Part shown: piece by piece, positions 8,932-16,954 of the stretch
Numbering within the stretch: the first letter of the stretch is position 1
Layout: the number at the start of each line of letters is the position of its first letter
From: Deltaproteobacteria bacterium
Lineage (GTDB): Bacteria; Desulfobacterota; Binatia; Binatales; Binataceae
DNA length: 64,000 bases
NCBI GenBank assembly: GCA_021780225.1
Contig: JAJXZF010000078.1
Span: 37,366-101,365, forward strand
Direction: 5' to 3'
Notes under the pieces: generated by a model
Told to the model about the DNA's origin: nothing
The model's input: the letters and a program-made list of their open reading frames with translations, nothing else
The model's database searches: none
Position numbers and translations under genes: made by a program

Positions 8932-9801
8932 ATGAGTTTCTTTTCTGCGGAACCCGCCGGAATTGCAGCGCTGGGATTGATCCTCGGGATGCGCCACGCG
9001 ACCGATGCCGATCACGTGGTCGCGGTAACGGCGATCTTGAGCCGCGAGCGCAAAATCGCCGTGGCCGCGCGAATCGGCGCGGTCTGGGGTCTCGGCCATA
9101 CGCTGACCGTGATGGCGGTGGGCGCGGCGATTATAATTCTGAAAATCGCCATTCCGGCTCGGCTTGGACTCGCGATGGAGTTCGCGGTCGCGCTGGCGCT
9201 AATCGCGCTGGGGGCGAACGCGGCGGCGGATCTAATCCGATCGATCGCGCGAAAAATCCTCGGCCGCCCCCATCCGGCCGATCCCGCGGCGCACGTCCAC
9301 TCGCATCGCCACCTTCATTTTCAAGCGGATTTCAATGAAAGCTTTGCGCATAGCCATCCGCATGTTCATAGCATCGGCCGTGCGCACTCCGCCGATGCCG
9401 GCCACGAACATCTGACGCTTGCCGAAGAACCCGCGCGATTCGGCTTCTTCGCGCGTTTCGCCGCTACTCGGCCGCTCACGCGATCTTTCGCGGTCGGTCT
9501 CGTCCACGGTCTGGCGGGCAGCGCGGCGATCGCCCTGCTGGTCCTGAGCGCAATTCCGCAGCCGCTCTGGGCCGCGGCGTACCTTGCGGTATTCTGCGCC
9601 GGCGTGATCCTCGGGATGGCGCTGCTGACGATCGCGATCGCGGCGCCGTTCATATTCGCCGCACGGCGCTTCACGCATTTGCACGAGGCGCTGGTCGCCG
9701 GCTCAGGACTGCTCAGCTTCGGCTTTGGCCTCGTTCTGGCTTATCAGATCGGCTTCGTCGAACGCCTGTTCGGAACGGCCCTGCCCTGGATTGCGTATTG
9801 A
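8932..9801 (+). CDS. Nickel/cobalt permease-like protein (NiCoT-related)
   Basis: About 289 residues from the ATG at 8932; a GTG at 8839 is in frame but lies in a hairpin loop. Integral inner-membrane protein. The signature GMRHATDADHV in TM2 and GLGHTLTV in the next TM are the metal-selecting motifs of the NiCoT/HoxN-NixA superfamily. A long cytoplasmic loop is strikingly His-rich (HVHSHRHLHF, HSHPHVHS, AGHEHL), as in RcnA/UreH-like variants, and likely binds metal before transport or buffering. Four further TMs follow. Ni2+ or Co2+ as substrate is family knowledge; direction (uptake or efflux) cannot be decided. No urease or hydrogenase genes lie nearby. Confidence 0.85.
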   Translation: MSFFSAEPAGIAALGLILGMRHATDADHVVAVTAILSRERKIAVAARIGAVWGLGHTLTVMAVGAAIIILKIAIPARLGLAMEFAVALALIALGANAAADLIRSIARKILGRPHPADPAAHVHSHRHLHFQADFNESFAHSHPHVHSIGRAHSADAGHEHLTLAEEPARFGFFARFAATRPLTRSFAVGLVHGLAGSAAIALLVLSAIPQPLWAAAYLAVFCAGVILGMALLTIAIAAPFIFAARRFTHLHEALVAGSGLLSFGFGLVLAYQIGFVERLFGTALPWIAY

Positions 9802-9815
9802 TCCAGCCGCGCCGC

Positions 9816-10232
9816 TCACGCCGCGCGTTTGAACTTCGGCAAGGACACATCGGGCGTCACGTCATCGAAAACCACCTCGACCGGCATCCCTAGCTCAAGT
9901 TCCTCCGGCTTGACGCCGGTCAGCCACGTCACCATCCTGACGCCCTCGTCCAGCTCGACGATCACCGGGCTGTACGGGATGTGCGCGGCGAATTGCGCCA
10001 TCATCGGCTGGCGCGCCGTGGTCCACGAAAACACTTTGCCGCGCCCCTTCGAGCGCGCCCATTCGAATTCAAACGACCCGCACTTGGCGCACATATCGCG
10101 CGGAATATGGCGCCATGCGCCGCATCCAGTGCAACGCTGAAAGCGCAATTCGTGGTCCGTGCAGAATTTGTAGAACTCCGCCGAATATCCGCCGACTCGC
10201 GGCGTCGGCAATTTATACATTTTGTCGGCCAT
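9816..10232 (-). CDS. Zn-ribbon/OB-fold (DUF35) CoA-associated protein
   Basis: 138 residues. The N-terminal rubredoxin-like Zn ribbon has its four ligands in CTGCGAWRHIPRDMCAKCG, followed by the OB-fold half (GKVFSWTTAR, then PYSPVIVELDEGVRM). This is the DUF35 family, whose members bind the acyl-CoA and pair with thiolase-like proteins. It begins 6 bases after the thiolase-like gene ends and has AGGAGATAAGG before its ATG, so the two are surely made together. In steroid side-chain degradation a DUF35 domain (ChsH2) forms the retro-aldolase with the thiolase-like Ltp2. A similar complex here is inference. Confidence 0.9.
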   Translation of the reverse strand: MADKMYKLPTPRVGGYSAEFYKFCTDHELRFQRCTGCGAWRHIPRDMCAKCGSFEFEWARSKGRGKVFSWTTARQPMMAQFAAHIPYSPVIVELDEGVRMVTWLTGVKPEELELGMPVEVVFDDVTPDVSLPKFKRAA

Positions 10233-10238
10233 CGCGCC

Positions 10239-11423
10239 TTATCTCCTGAGAATCGCCAGTCCGCCGTCGCCGAAATCGCCCCATCCCGTCACCAGTCCGA
10301 TTTGCGCGTCTTTGACCTGACGCGGACCGCACTGATGGCGCAACTGGCGCGCCGCCTCGACGATGTGATTCATCCCCCACACGTGCGCCTCGGACAGCAG
10401 GCCGCCGTGCGTGTTGAGCGGCAGATCGCCGCCGAGCCGGATGCGCTCGGGCGTGGCGAAATCCTTGATTTCGCCGCGCTTGCAGAAGCCCATCGCCTCG
10501 ATCTGCAGCATCACGACATAGGTGAAGCAGTCGTACACCTCGAGGAAATCGATGTCCTTGTGCGTCACGCCCGCCATCCCGAACGCTTTCGGCGCGGCGA
10601 AGCTGAGGCCGATCACGAAGGGATCGGGCCGCGCCGGAATGTCGTCGGCGGGATACGGATGGCCCTCCGCGACCCCGGAAATGTAAACCGGCGGATGCTT
10701 GAGGTCGCGCGCGCGCGCCGCCGACGTCACCACCACCGCGCACGCGGCGTCGGTTTCCAGGCAGCAGTCGTACAGCCGGAACGGATACGACACCCAGCGC
10801 GCGGCGAGATAGTCGTCCATCGTCAGCGGCCGGCCGCGCATCATCGCCTTTTCATTCAGCTGCGCGTTGGCGCGGCCGTTCACCGCGATCGCGCCCATCG
10901 TCTCGAACGGCGTGCCGTACAGATGCTTATGCCGGGTCGCCAGCCATGCGTACCATTGCACCGGCACGGTCGCGCCGAACGGCAGATAGAACGCGCCGAT
11001 CGTGTTCATCATCGGATTCGGTTCGGGCATCGGCTTTTCGCCGGTCTCCGCCCGCGCCCCGCCGCCGCGCACCGGATTCGACGAATAGCCGTTCCATCCA
11101 AGCGGAATCAGCACGTTGTTCGCGACTCCCGCCGCAACCGCCATCGCCGCCGCCTGCAGCGACACCACCGGACTCGCGCCGCCCATATGCACCGTCGTCG
11201 CGAAACGCAAATCCTCGATGCCCAGATTCGCCGCGAAATGCTCCGCCACCGATCCGATCGGCGGCCCGACGATTCCGTCGATGTCGTGCGGCTTCAGTCC
11301 CGCGTCGCCGATCGCCGCCAGCGACGCCTCCAGCATCAGCCTCAGTTCGGTCTTGCCCGATCCCCGCGTGAAGGCGCTTTCGCCCACGCCCACGATGCAA
11401 GCCTTGTCCTTGAGCGTGTCCAT
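10239..11423 (-). CDS. Thiolase-like protein without nucleophilic Cys (Ltp2/SCP-x type)
   Basis: 394 residues with the thiolase fold: N-terminal KACIVGVGESAFTR, later LEVYDCFTYVVM, and a C-terminal half with NTHGGLLSEAHVWGMNHI and GWGDFGDGGLAIL. Where true thiolases have the catalytic Cys (C-A-S-G), this protein has G-A-S-P in VHMGGASPVVSL, so it cannot perform the usual Claisen chemistry. This is the pattern of lipid-transfer-protein/Ltp2 aldolases, which act with a DUF35 partner, encoded immediately downstream. The start codon overlaps the upstream CoA-transferase stop (TGATG). Likely role: C-C cleavage of a hydroxyacyl-CoA; the substrate is unknown. Confidence 0.88.
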   Translation of the reverse strand: MDTLKDKACIVGVGESAFTRGSGKTELRLMLEASLAAIGDAGLKPHDIDGIVGPPIGSVAEHFAANLGIEDLRFATTVHMGGASPVVSLQAAAMAVAAGVANNVLIPLGWNGYSSNPVRGGGARAETGEKPMPEPNPMMNTIGAFYLPFGATVPVQWYAWLATRHKHLYGTPFETMGAIAVNGRANAQLNEKAMMRGRPLTMDDYLAARWVSYPFRLYDCCLETDAACAVVVTSAARARDLKHPPVYISGVAEGHPYPADDIPARPDPFVIGLSFAAPKAFGMAGVTHKDIDFLEVYDCFTYVVMLQIEAMGFCKRGEIKDFATPERIRLGGDLPLNTHGGLLSEAHVWGMNHIVEAARQLRHQCGPRQVKDAQIGLVTGWGDFGDGGLAILRR

Positions 11424-12643
11424 CAGTAAATGACCTTTTCCTCCATCAGAATTTTGATCTCCGCGTCCGACAATCCCAGCATCCCGCCGAAAATCTCGCG
11501 GTTGTGCTGGCCCAAATCCGGCGGATACGAATAGTTGAGCTTCTCCGCTCCGCTCAGTTTGACCGGCATCCCCGGCAGAATCCGCTCGCCCACCTCATGA
11601 TGGTCCATCTTCCACCAGTAGCCCCACTCCCACAGATGCGGGTCCTGATGCAACTCGACGCTGTCGAGCACCGGGCCGGCCGGCACGCCGGCCTTTTGCA
11701 GCTCCACCGCCAGCTCCCGATGGCCGCGCGTGCGCGTGAATTCGCGCAGCTCCGCATCGAGCGCGTCTCGATTCGTCCAGCGCCCATACTGATCGGCGAA
11801 TTTCGCGCCGCGCGCCCATTCCGGATCGCCCATCACGCCCCGCAGCGCCGTCCATTCGGCGTCGTTCGCGACCGCGATAGCGATCCATTTGTCCTCGCCC
11901 TGGCACGGGTAGGTGTTATGCGGCGCCATCGCGTCGTCGCGATTTTCCCACTGCCGCCGATCGCGCCCGTTCATGAAGTAATCGGTGAACCACTCGTGCA
12001 TCTGCCCGATCACCGTCTCGCCCATGCTCGCGTCGATCCACTGCCCCTCGCCGGTGCGGTTGCGATGCCGCAGCGCAGCGAGCGCGTGAAACACCACCGT
12101 CGATGCGATCGCATAGTCCGGCCACGTCCCGCCCGTCTGGCGCGGCGGCCCGCCCGCGTAGCCCTGCGCGTCGAACATCCCGACGAACGAGCACGCCATC
12201 GGCCCCCATCCGACCCATCCCGACGGTTCGAGTCCGGTTTTGCCCAACAGCGACACCGAAATCATGATGATGTCGGATTTGATCTTGCGCATCTCGTCGT
12301 AAGTCAGGCCGAGGCTTTCCGCCGTCCCGCGCGGAAAACATTCGAGCACGAAATCGCTGCGCCGGATTATCTCGTGCGCCAGCTCGCGCCCTTTCGGATG
12401 CTTCAAATTCAGATTGATCGCCTTCTTGCCGTAATTCAGCGCGTGGTAGAAGCCGCAGCGATTCATCCCCGTTTTCCGATCCGCCATCCCCGCGGGATTG
12501 GTGCGGCTGATATCGAGATAGAGCTGCGATTCGATCTTGATCACCTCGGCGCCCATCGTCGCGAACCATTGCGCGATTTGCGGTCCGTTGATGATCCAAC
12601 TGAAGTCCGTGACCCGGACCCCCTCGAGCGGCAATCGTCCCAT
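11423..12643 (-). CDS. CaiB/BaiF family CoA-transferase
   Basis: 406 residues, class III CoA-transferase, cytoplasmic. Family landmarks are GVRVTDFSWIINGP at the N-terminus, MGAEVIKIES, the NYGKKAINLNLKHPKGRE motif and FVLECFPRG. A WPDYAIAS segment supplies the Asp expected as the acyl-anhydride nucleophile, followed by RTGEGQWIDASM. Ribosome site AGGAGG about 8 bases before ATG 12643. It lies second in a four-gene minus-strand operon (CoA-transferase, CoA-transferase, thiolase-like, DUF35), and two different CaiB genes in tandem are often subunits or isozymes for one acid. Substrate not deducible; the operon points to activation of a complex carboxylic acid. Confidence 0.92.
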   Translation of the reverse strand: MGRLPLEGVRVTDFSWIINGPQIAQWFATMGAEVIKIESQLYLDISRTNPAGMADRKTGMNRCGFYHALNYGKKAINLNLKHPKGRELAHEIIRRSDFVLECFPRGTAESLGLTYDEMRKIKSDIIMISVSLLGKTGLEPSGWVGWGPMACSFVGMFDAQGYAGGPPRQTGGTWPDYAIASTVVFHALAALRHRNRTGEGQWIDASMGETVIGQMHEWFTDYFMNGRDRRQWENRDDAMAPHNTYPCQGEDKWIAIAVANDAEWTALRGVMGDPEWARGAKFADQYGRWTNRDALDAELREFTRTRGHRELAVELQKAGVPAGPVLDSVELHQDPHLWEWGYWWKMDHHEVGERILPGMPVKLSGAEKLNYSYPPDLGQHNREIFGGMLGLSDAEIKILMEEKVIY

Positions 12644-12673
12644 CGGCTCCCTCCTGTGCGCCCGGCCGCGCGC

Positions 12674-13882
12674 TCAGACAACTCCCGCCGCGCGCAAGCC
12701 CGCCTGCGCTTCGGCGCCGATTCCAAGCCGCGCGAAAATCTCGCCGTTATGCTCCCCCAGCATCGGCGCCCGCCGCGGCTCCGGCGGCGTTTCCGTCATC
12801 GACACCAGCGTCCGCGGCATCCGGATCGTCCCCGCTATCGGATGCGCGATATCAACGAACGCTGCGCGCGCCTTGAGGTGCGGATCGACCGCGGCCTGCG
12901 CCACCGTATGCACCGGCCCGATCGTCAGCCCCAGCCGCTGCCCCTCGATCACCAGATACTCCATGTCATGCTTGGCCAGCTCCTCGCGCACCAGCATGCG
13001 CAGGATATCGTCGTTATCGTGCCGGCCCGCGATATCGTCGAAAATTTCGTTGTCCAGCTCCGGCGGATTTCCCAACAACTGCTTGAGCGCTCGCCAATGC
13101 GCGTCGGCCGTCCACAGCGTGTAGATATAGCCGTCGCGGCACGGCAGCGGCTCCAATCCGACCTGCACCTTCGCCCGCAGCCGGCTGAACGGGACGCCGA
13201 CGTAGGAATACGCCGCCATCTCGATCTTCGCCGTGTTTGCCGTCGCCTGCCAGCACGGCGCGTCGATCCACTGGCCGCGGCCGGTCGCGTCGCGATCGGC
13301 CAGCGCCATCATCGCCGCCGCCGCCGCGTTCGCCGCGCCCATCATCTCCGCCGGATGCCCCGGCGCGCGCAGCGGATTCTCGCGCTCGCCGTCGTCCACC
13401 AGCGTGGGCGTGTTGTAGCCGGTCAGGCTCATCGCCCACGCGATCAAATCCGTTCCTTTCCAGTCGCGATACGGCCCGGTCTGCCCGAACGGCGAAATTG
13501 AGGCCACCACCAGCCGCGGATTGACCGCGTTGAGCGCCTCGTAACCGAGTCCGATCCGCGTCAAATGGCCGACCGGATAGTTTTCGATCAGCAGGTCCGC
13601 GTCCGCGATCAGCTTGCGGAAAAGCTCCGCGCCGCTCGCCGTCGCCGGATCCAGCGTGACGCTCTTCTTGCCGGTGTTCAGATAGCCGAAAAAGGCGCTT
13701 TTCTCCGGATGCGGCTCGCCGCCCGGGTACGGCGGATGGCGCCGCGCCTCGTCGCCGCGTCCCGGCGGCTCAAGCTTGATCACCTCGGCGCCAAGGTCGG
13801 CGAACATCTTGCCGCACATCGGCCCCGAGACCATCTCGGCGTATTCGACGACCTTCAGATCGTCCAGCGCTGCCTTCGCCAA
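12674..13882 (-). CDS. CaiB/BaiF family CoA-transferase (TTG start)
   Basis: 402 residues, second class III CoA-transferase of the operon and its first gene. It has LKVVEYAEMVSGPMCGKMFADLGAEVIK split across the usual N-terminal fold, NTGKKSVTLD, and DADLLIENYP. At the position where frc/CaiB enzymes have the catalytic Asp, this protein reads GHPAEMMGA, so Glu (or none) replaces it, a change seen in some family branches. The start is TTG at 13882, supported by a perfect AAGGAGG about 8 bases upstream. The gap to the next gene is 30 bases. Activity as a CoA-transferase is likely but the residue change leaves room for a structural partner role. Confidence 0.9.
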   Translation of the reverse strand: MAKAALDDLKVVEYAEMVSGPMCGKMFADLGAEVIKLEPPGRGDEARRHPPYPGGEPHPEKSAFFGYLNTGKKSVTLDPATASGAELFRKLIADADLLIENYPVGHLTRIGLGYEALNAVNPRLVVASISPFGQTGPYRDWKGTDLIAWAMSLTGYNTPTLVDDGERENPLRAPGHPAEMMGAANAAAAAMMALADRDATGRGQWIDAPCWQATANTAKIEMAAYSYVGVPFSRLRAKVQVGLEPLPCRDGYIYTLWTADAHWRALKQLLGNPPELDNEIFDDIAGRHDNDDILRMLVREELAKHDMEYLVIEGQRLGLTIGPVHTVAQAAVDPHLKARAAFVDIAHPIAGTIRMPRTLVSMTETPPEPRRAPMLGEHNGEIFARLGIGAEAQAGLRAAGVV

Positions 13883-14216
13883 GTTCCCGCCTCCTTGCGC
13901 CTGATCATGCGGCGCGGCGCGGAGCCGCCGCCCAACTCCCGCTCATGTCATTCCTAGGGTTGTGAATTTTTTGCGGTGCGGACGTTCCCATAACCTTCGC
14001 CGGCCAAAAGATTTCAAGCGCCCAGCCGGGTTTCGTCATTCCGGGCTGGTCCCGAGCACAGCGAAGAATCCCTGATCCCGGAAACATTCACAAGCTCCGA
14101 GCCGAAGGCGAAGAATCACGAAATCCGATTCGCGGCCGGCTTTCCCCGTCATTCTTCACTTCGCGGACTCCGTTCGGAATGGCGATGCGGGCTGACGCCG
14201 GGCTTCTCCATCCGGC
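13883..14216. other. Intergenic region with REP-like fragments
   Basis: About 330 bases upstream of the CoA-transferase operon and downstream of the nitronate monooxygenase gene. No coding frame is convincing. Segments such as GTCATTCCGGGC and GCGAAGAATCCC (about 14035-14075) resemble parts of the palindromic element at 34724-34840, so this may be a decayed repeat. Confidence 0.35.
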
Positions 14217-15335
14217 TCAGCCGGCGAAACGCACCGTCGCCGCCATGCTCCGGGAGAGTATCTCGACCGCCTCCGACACCATCTCCTCAAGAATCTCTCG
14301 CGCCGGCCGGATCTTGCGGATCATCCCGATCGACTGTCCGGCGAAACCCGGCGTGATATCCTTGCGTCCGGCCTGCCGCGCCGCCTCCATCACCGGCATC
14401 GAAATCAGTCCCTGGAACGGCATCGGCAGCGGCTTCAATCCCGACGCCTCGAACTCCTCGGCCCATTTGTTCTTGATAAAGCGCGCGGGCTTGCCGGTTA
14501 CGCATCTTGAAACGACCGTGTCTTCCGAGCCCGCCTCGACGATCGCCTCTTTCTGGAAATCTTCGATTCCCGACTCCGGCGTAGCCAGAAACGGCGTGCC
14601 GATCCATACGCCCGCCGCGCCCAGCGCCAGCGCCGCGACCAGCCCGCGTCCGTCGGCGATTCCGCCCGCCGCCAGCACCGGAATCGGCCGCACCGCGTCG
14701 ACCACCTGCGGCACCAGCACCATCGTGCCGACGCGGCTGTTGTGGCCGCCGCCGTCGGTCCCCTGCGCGATGATCACGTCCACGCCCGAATCGACGAAGC
14801 GCCGCGCATGCTTCACCGCGCCCGCGATCGCCATCACCTTCATCCCGCGCTTGTGCGCCTCGGGAATCATGAAGCCGGGATCGCCCAAGCCGGCGACATA
14901 GACCGGCACGCGCTCGTCGAGCACTATTTCGATTTGCTGATTGAAAAAATCGCGCGAAAACGCGAATCCGCGGCTCGCCATCTTCGCCGGATCGGGATCG
15001 GGAATCTGATGGCGCCGCTTGAACTCGCGGGCGAAATCGATATGCGCTTGCGGCAGCTCCGCCTTGAACTTCTGCACGCTCCCGCCCGATGGCACGGTCG
15101 AGGGCAGCAGCGTATCGACGCCGAACGGCTTGTCGGTCAATTCGCGGGTGCGCCGGATCCATTGGCGCAGCTCGTCGGGCTGGCAGGCCGCAGCGCCGAG
15201 CACGCCCAGGCCTCCGGCGTTGGAGACGGCGGCGGCGAGCGCGGGCGTGGACGCCCCGCCCATCCCGGCCAGCATGATCGGATATTTGATTCCGAACAGA
15301 TCGCAAATCGCTGTATGCAGCACCTTTTCGCTCAT
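14217..15335 (-). CDS. Nitronate monooxygenase family flavoprotein
   Basis: 372 residues, TIM-barrel FMN enzyme. Hallmarks are IKYPIMLAGMGGASTPALAA at the N-terminus, AAVSNAGGLGVLGA, the GTDGGGHNS loop that binds the FMN phosphate side, and PVLAAGGIADGRGLVAALALG split over the next strand with GVWIGTPFLATPES. This matches nitronate monooxygenase/2-nitropropane dioxygenase and the related FabK-type enoyl-ACP reductases. Length fits NMO (about 320-380). Start ATG 15335 with AAGGAG about 12 bases upstream. It is a single-gene unit on the minus strand. Such enzymes detoxify propionate-3-nitronate or related nitronates; FabK activity is the main alternative. Confidence 0.88.
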   Translation of the reverse strand: MSEKVLHTAICDLFGIKYPIMLAGMGGASTPALAAAVSNAGGLGVLGAAACQPDELRQWIRRTRELTDKPFGVDTLLPSTVPSGGSVQKFKAELPQAHIDFAREFKRRHQIPDPDPAKMASRGFAFSRDFFNQQIEIVLDERVPVYVAGLGDPGFMIPEAHKRGMKVMAIAGAVKHARRFVDSGVDVIIAQGTDGGGHNSRVGTMVLVPQVVDAVRPIPVLAAGGIADGRGLVAALALGAAGVWIGTPFLATPESGIEDFQKEAIVEAGSEDTVVSRCVTGKPARFIKNKWAEEFEASGLKPLPMPFQGLISMPVMEAARQAGRKDITPGFAGQSIGMIRKIRPAREILEEMVSEAVEILSRSMAATVRFAG

Positions 15336-15502
15336 CGCGGACGATTGCTCCTTGGCGGCGGACGCCTTGGGCGCCAGCCTTTGCGCCGGACTATAGCGCG
15401 AAACCGTTTCTGTTGAGAATCAACGGCTTCATCGCTCCAGCCTCGGCGTTATATGCTGTCAGGCGCGGGGCAAAAGTCGAAATTGAAGGATGCGATCGGA
15501 AA

Positions 15503-15697
15503 ATGAAGACCAAGAACTGGCGTGAAATCCGAGCGCGCAAGTTCCCGCCCGAAAAACTCGGGGAGATCGATCAAGCGGTCGCCGAAGAATTGTGGATCGC
15601 CGAGGCCCAACGCCGCACAGACGAACTCGCCACCGGCAAAGTCAAAGGCGTTCCTGTCGCAAAGGCGCTGAAAAGGGATCGCGGCCAAGTGACTTAA
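15503..15697 (+). CDS. Small antitoxin-like protein
   Basis: 64 residues from the ATG at 15503; an upstream in-frame start at 15413 would add unrelated sequence. The first half (KTKNWREIRARKFPPEKL then EIDQAVAEEL) resembles the N-terminus of HigA/XRE antitoxins but stops before the helix-turn-helix. The second half (AEAQRRTDELATGKVKGVPV) resembles the C-terminal toxin-binding tail of RelB-like addiction-module antitoxins (GKV..VP pattern). No toxin gene follows; the ATPase gene starts 39 bases later on the same strand. It is either an orphan or chimeric antitoxin, or a small regulator of the ATPase/DUF4276 pair. Function is inference. Confidence 0.5.
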   Translation: MKTKNWREIRARKFPPEKLGEIDQAVAEELWIAEAQRRTDELATGKVKGVPVAKALKRDRGQVT

Positions 15698-15736
15698 AGC
15701 CGCGCCAGAAAACCGGATGACGGCAAGAGAAAAACC

Positions 15737-16954
15737 ATGCAGGGCGTGAAGACGATTCGCTCGCTCCGACTCACTAATATGCTCTCCTACGGGAGCAATG
15801 GGTCTTCCATTGATTTGGAACCTCTGAATATACTTATTGGACCCAACGCTTCTGGCAAATCGAATCTGATCGAGGCAATTAGTCTGCTAGCCGCAACGCC
15901 TAAAGATCTCCTTGCGCCGTTTCGCGAGGGAGGAGGCGTAGCAGAATGGATTTGGAAGGGAAAGCGACAAGCTCGCGCGGAGTTGGAAGCAATTCTCGAC
16001 TATCCGCAAGGTGTGCAGGCGCTCCGCTATCGGCTCGCGTTCACGGTCGCCCAGTCACGATTGGAGATCGTCGATGAAGCTATCGAAAATGAACACCCGA
16101 ACAAACCCGGAGCGGCCAAGCCATACTTTTTCTATGCTTTTCAAGCCGGGCACCCAGCCATTAATGTTCGCACAAAGCTCGATCAGCAGCCGGGAACGAA
16201 TGGCGGTCGCACGGAGCGCATGCTGAGGAGAGAAGATATCAGTCCTGAACAGTCAATTCTCTCTCAGCGAAAGGATGTGGATCTTTATCCGGAGATAACC
16301 TATGTAGGAACTCAATTCAGCCAGATCCGATTCTATCGAGAATGGAACCTAGGGCGTTACACCGCTTCTCGAATGCCACAAAAAACCGATCTTCCTGAAG
16401 ATTTCCTCCTGGAGGATTTCAGCAATCTTGGTCTCGTGCTGAATGACCTCCAAAACCGCGCCGACACGAAGCGAAAGCTGCTGGAGAAACTGCAATTATT
16501 TTATGAAGGGGTCGAGGACGTCACGACGAAGGTGCAGGGCGGCACAGTGCAGGTCTTTTTCCATGAAAAAGGCTTGAAGACCCCGGTACCCGCCACACGG
16601 CTGTCTGATGGAACCCTGCGATACCTCAGCTTGCTGCTTATACTTTGTCATCCTTCACCACCACCGCTGGTGTGCATCGAAGAGCCAGAATTAGGCCTCC
16701 ACCCTGACGTGCTCCCAGTGCTGGCTGATTTATTTGTCGAAGCCGCCGCTCGCGCGCAATTTATAGTCACTACCCACTCTGAATCGCTGATATCCGCGCT
16801 TTCCGACGTTCCTGACGCGGTGATTGTTTGCGAGCGTGGCGCAGACGGAACCACGCTCAAACGTCTCGAACCTCCGAAACTCACCGAATGGCTGGACCGG
16901 TACAAGCTCGGCGAGCTGTGGCGCATGGGCGAGATCGGGGGCACTCGATGGTGA
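15737..16954 (+). CDS. AAA_21/OLD-like ABC-family ATPase (candidate defence gene)
   Basis: 405 residues, soluble SMC/RecF/OLD-type ATPase. Walker A is GPNASGKS at 35-42. The ABC-signature analogue LSDGT is at 289-293, Walker B VCIEEPE at 312-318 with the catalytic Glu pair, and the switch His in TTHS at 347. The middle (about 100-270) is the insert of AAA_21/AAA_15 proteins. There is no fused TOPRIM nuclease, unlike full OLD proteins; instead the next gene overlaps by 7 bases and encodes a DUF4276 protein with TOPRIM-like motifs. Codon use is visibly less GC-rich than neighbours, consistent with transfer. An ATPase plus TOPRIM-effector pair recalls the PARIS and OLD conflict systems; defence is inference. 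Confidence 0.85.
   Translation: MQGVKTIRSLRLTNMLSYGSNGSSIDLEPLNILIGPNASGKSNLIEAISLLAATPKDLLAPFREGGGVAEWIWKGKRQARAELEAILDYPQGVQALRYRLAFTVAQSRLEIVDEAIENEHPNKPGAAKPYFFYAFQAGHPAINVRTKLDQQPGTNGGRTERMLRREDISPEQSILSQRKDVDLYPEITYVGTQFSQIRFYREWNLGRYTASRMPQKTDLPEDFLLEDFSNLGLVLNDLQNRADTKRKLLEKLQLFYEGVEDVTTKVQGGTVQVFFHEKGLKTPVPATRLSDGTLRYLSLLLILCHPSPPPLVCIEEPELGLHPDVLPVLADLFVEAAARAQFIVTTHSESLISALSDVPDAVIVCERGADGTTLKRLEPPKLTEWLDRYKLGELWRMGEIGGTRW

Noticed and set aside
10239..11423. Calling the thiolase-like gene a degradative acetyl-CoA acyltransferase
   Set aside because: The nucleophilic Cys is absent (G-A-S-P), which excludes normal thiolase chemistry.
11504..13501. 665-codon plus-strand frame opposite the CoA-transferases
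   Set aside because: Arg/Pro/His-rich antisense shadow; the opposite strand has two complete enzymes with family motifs and ribosome sites.
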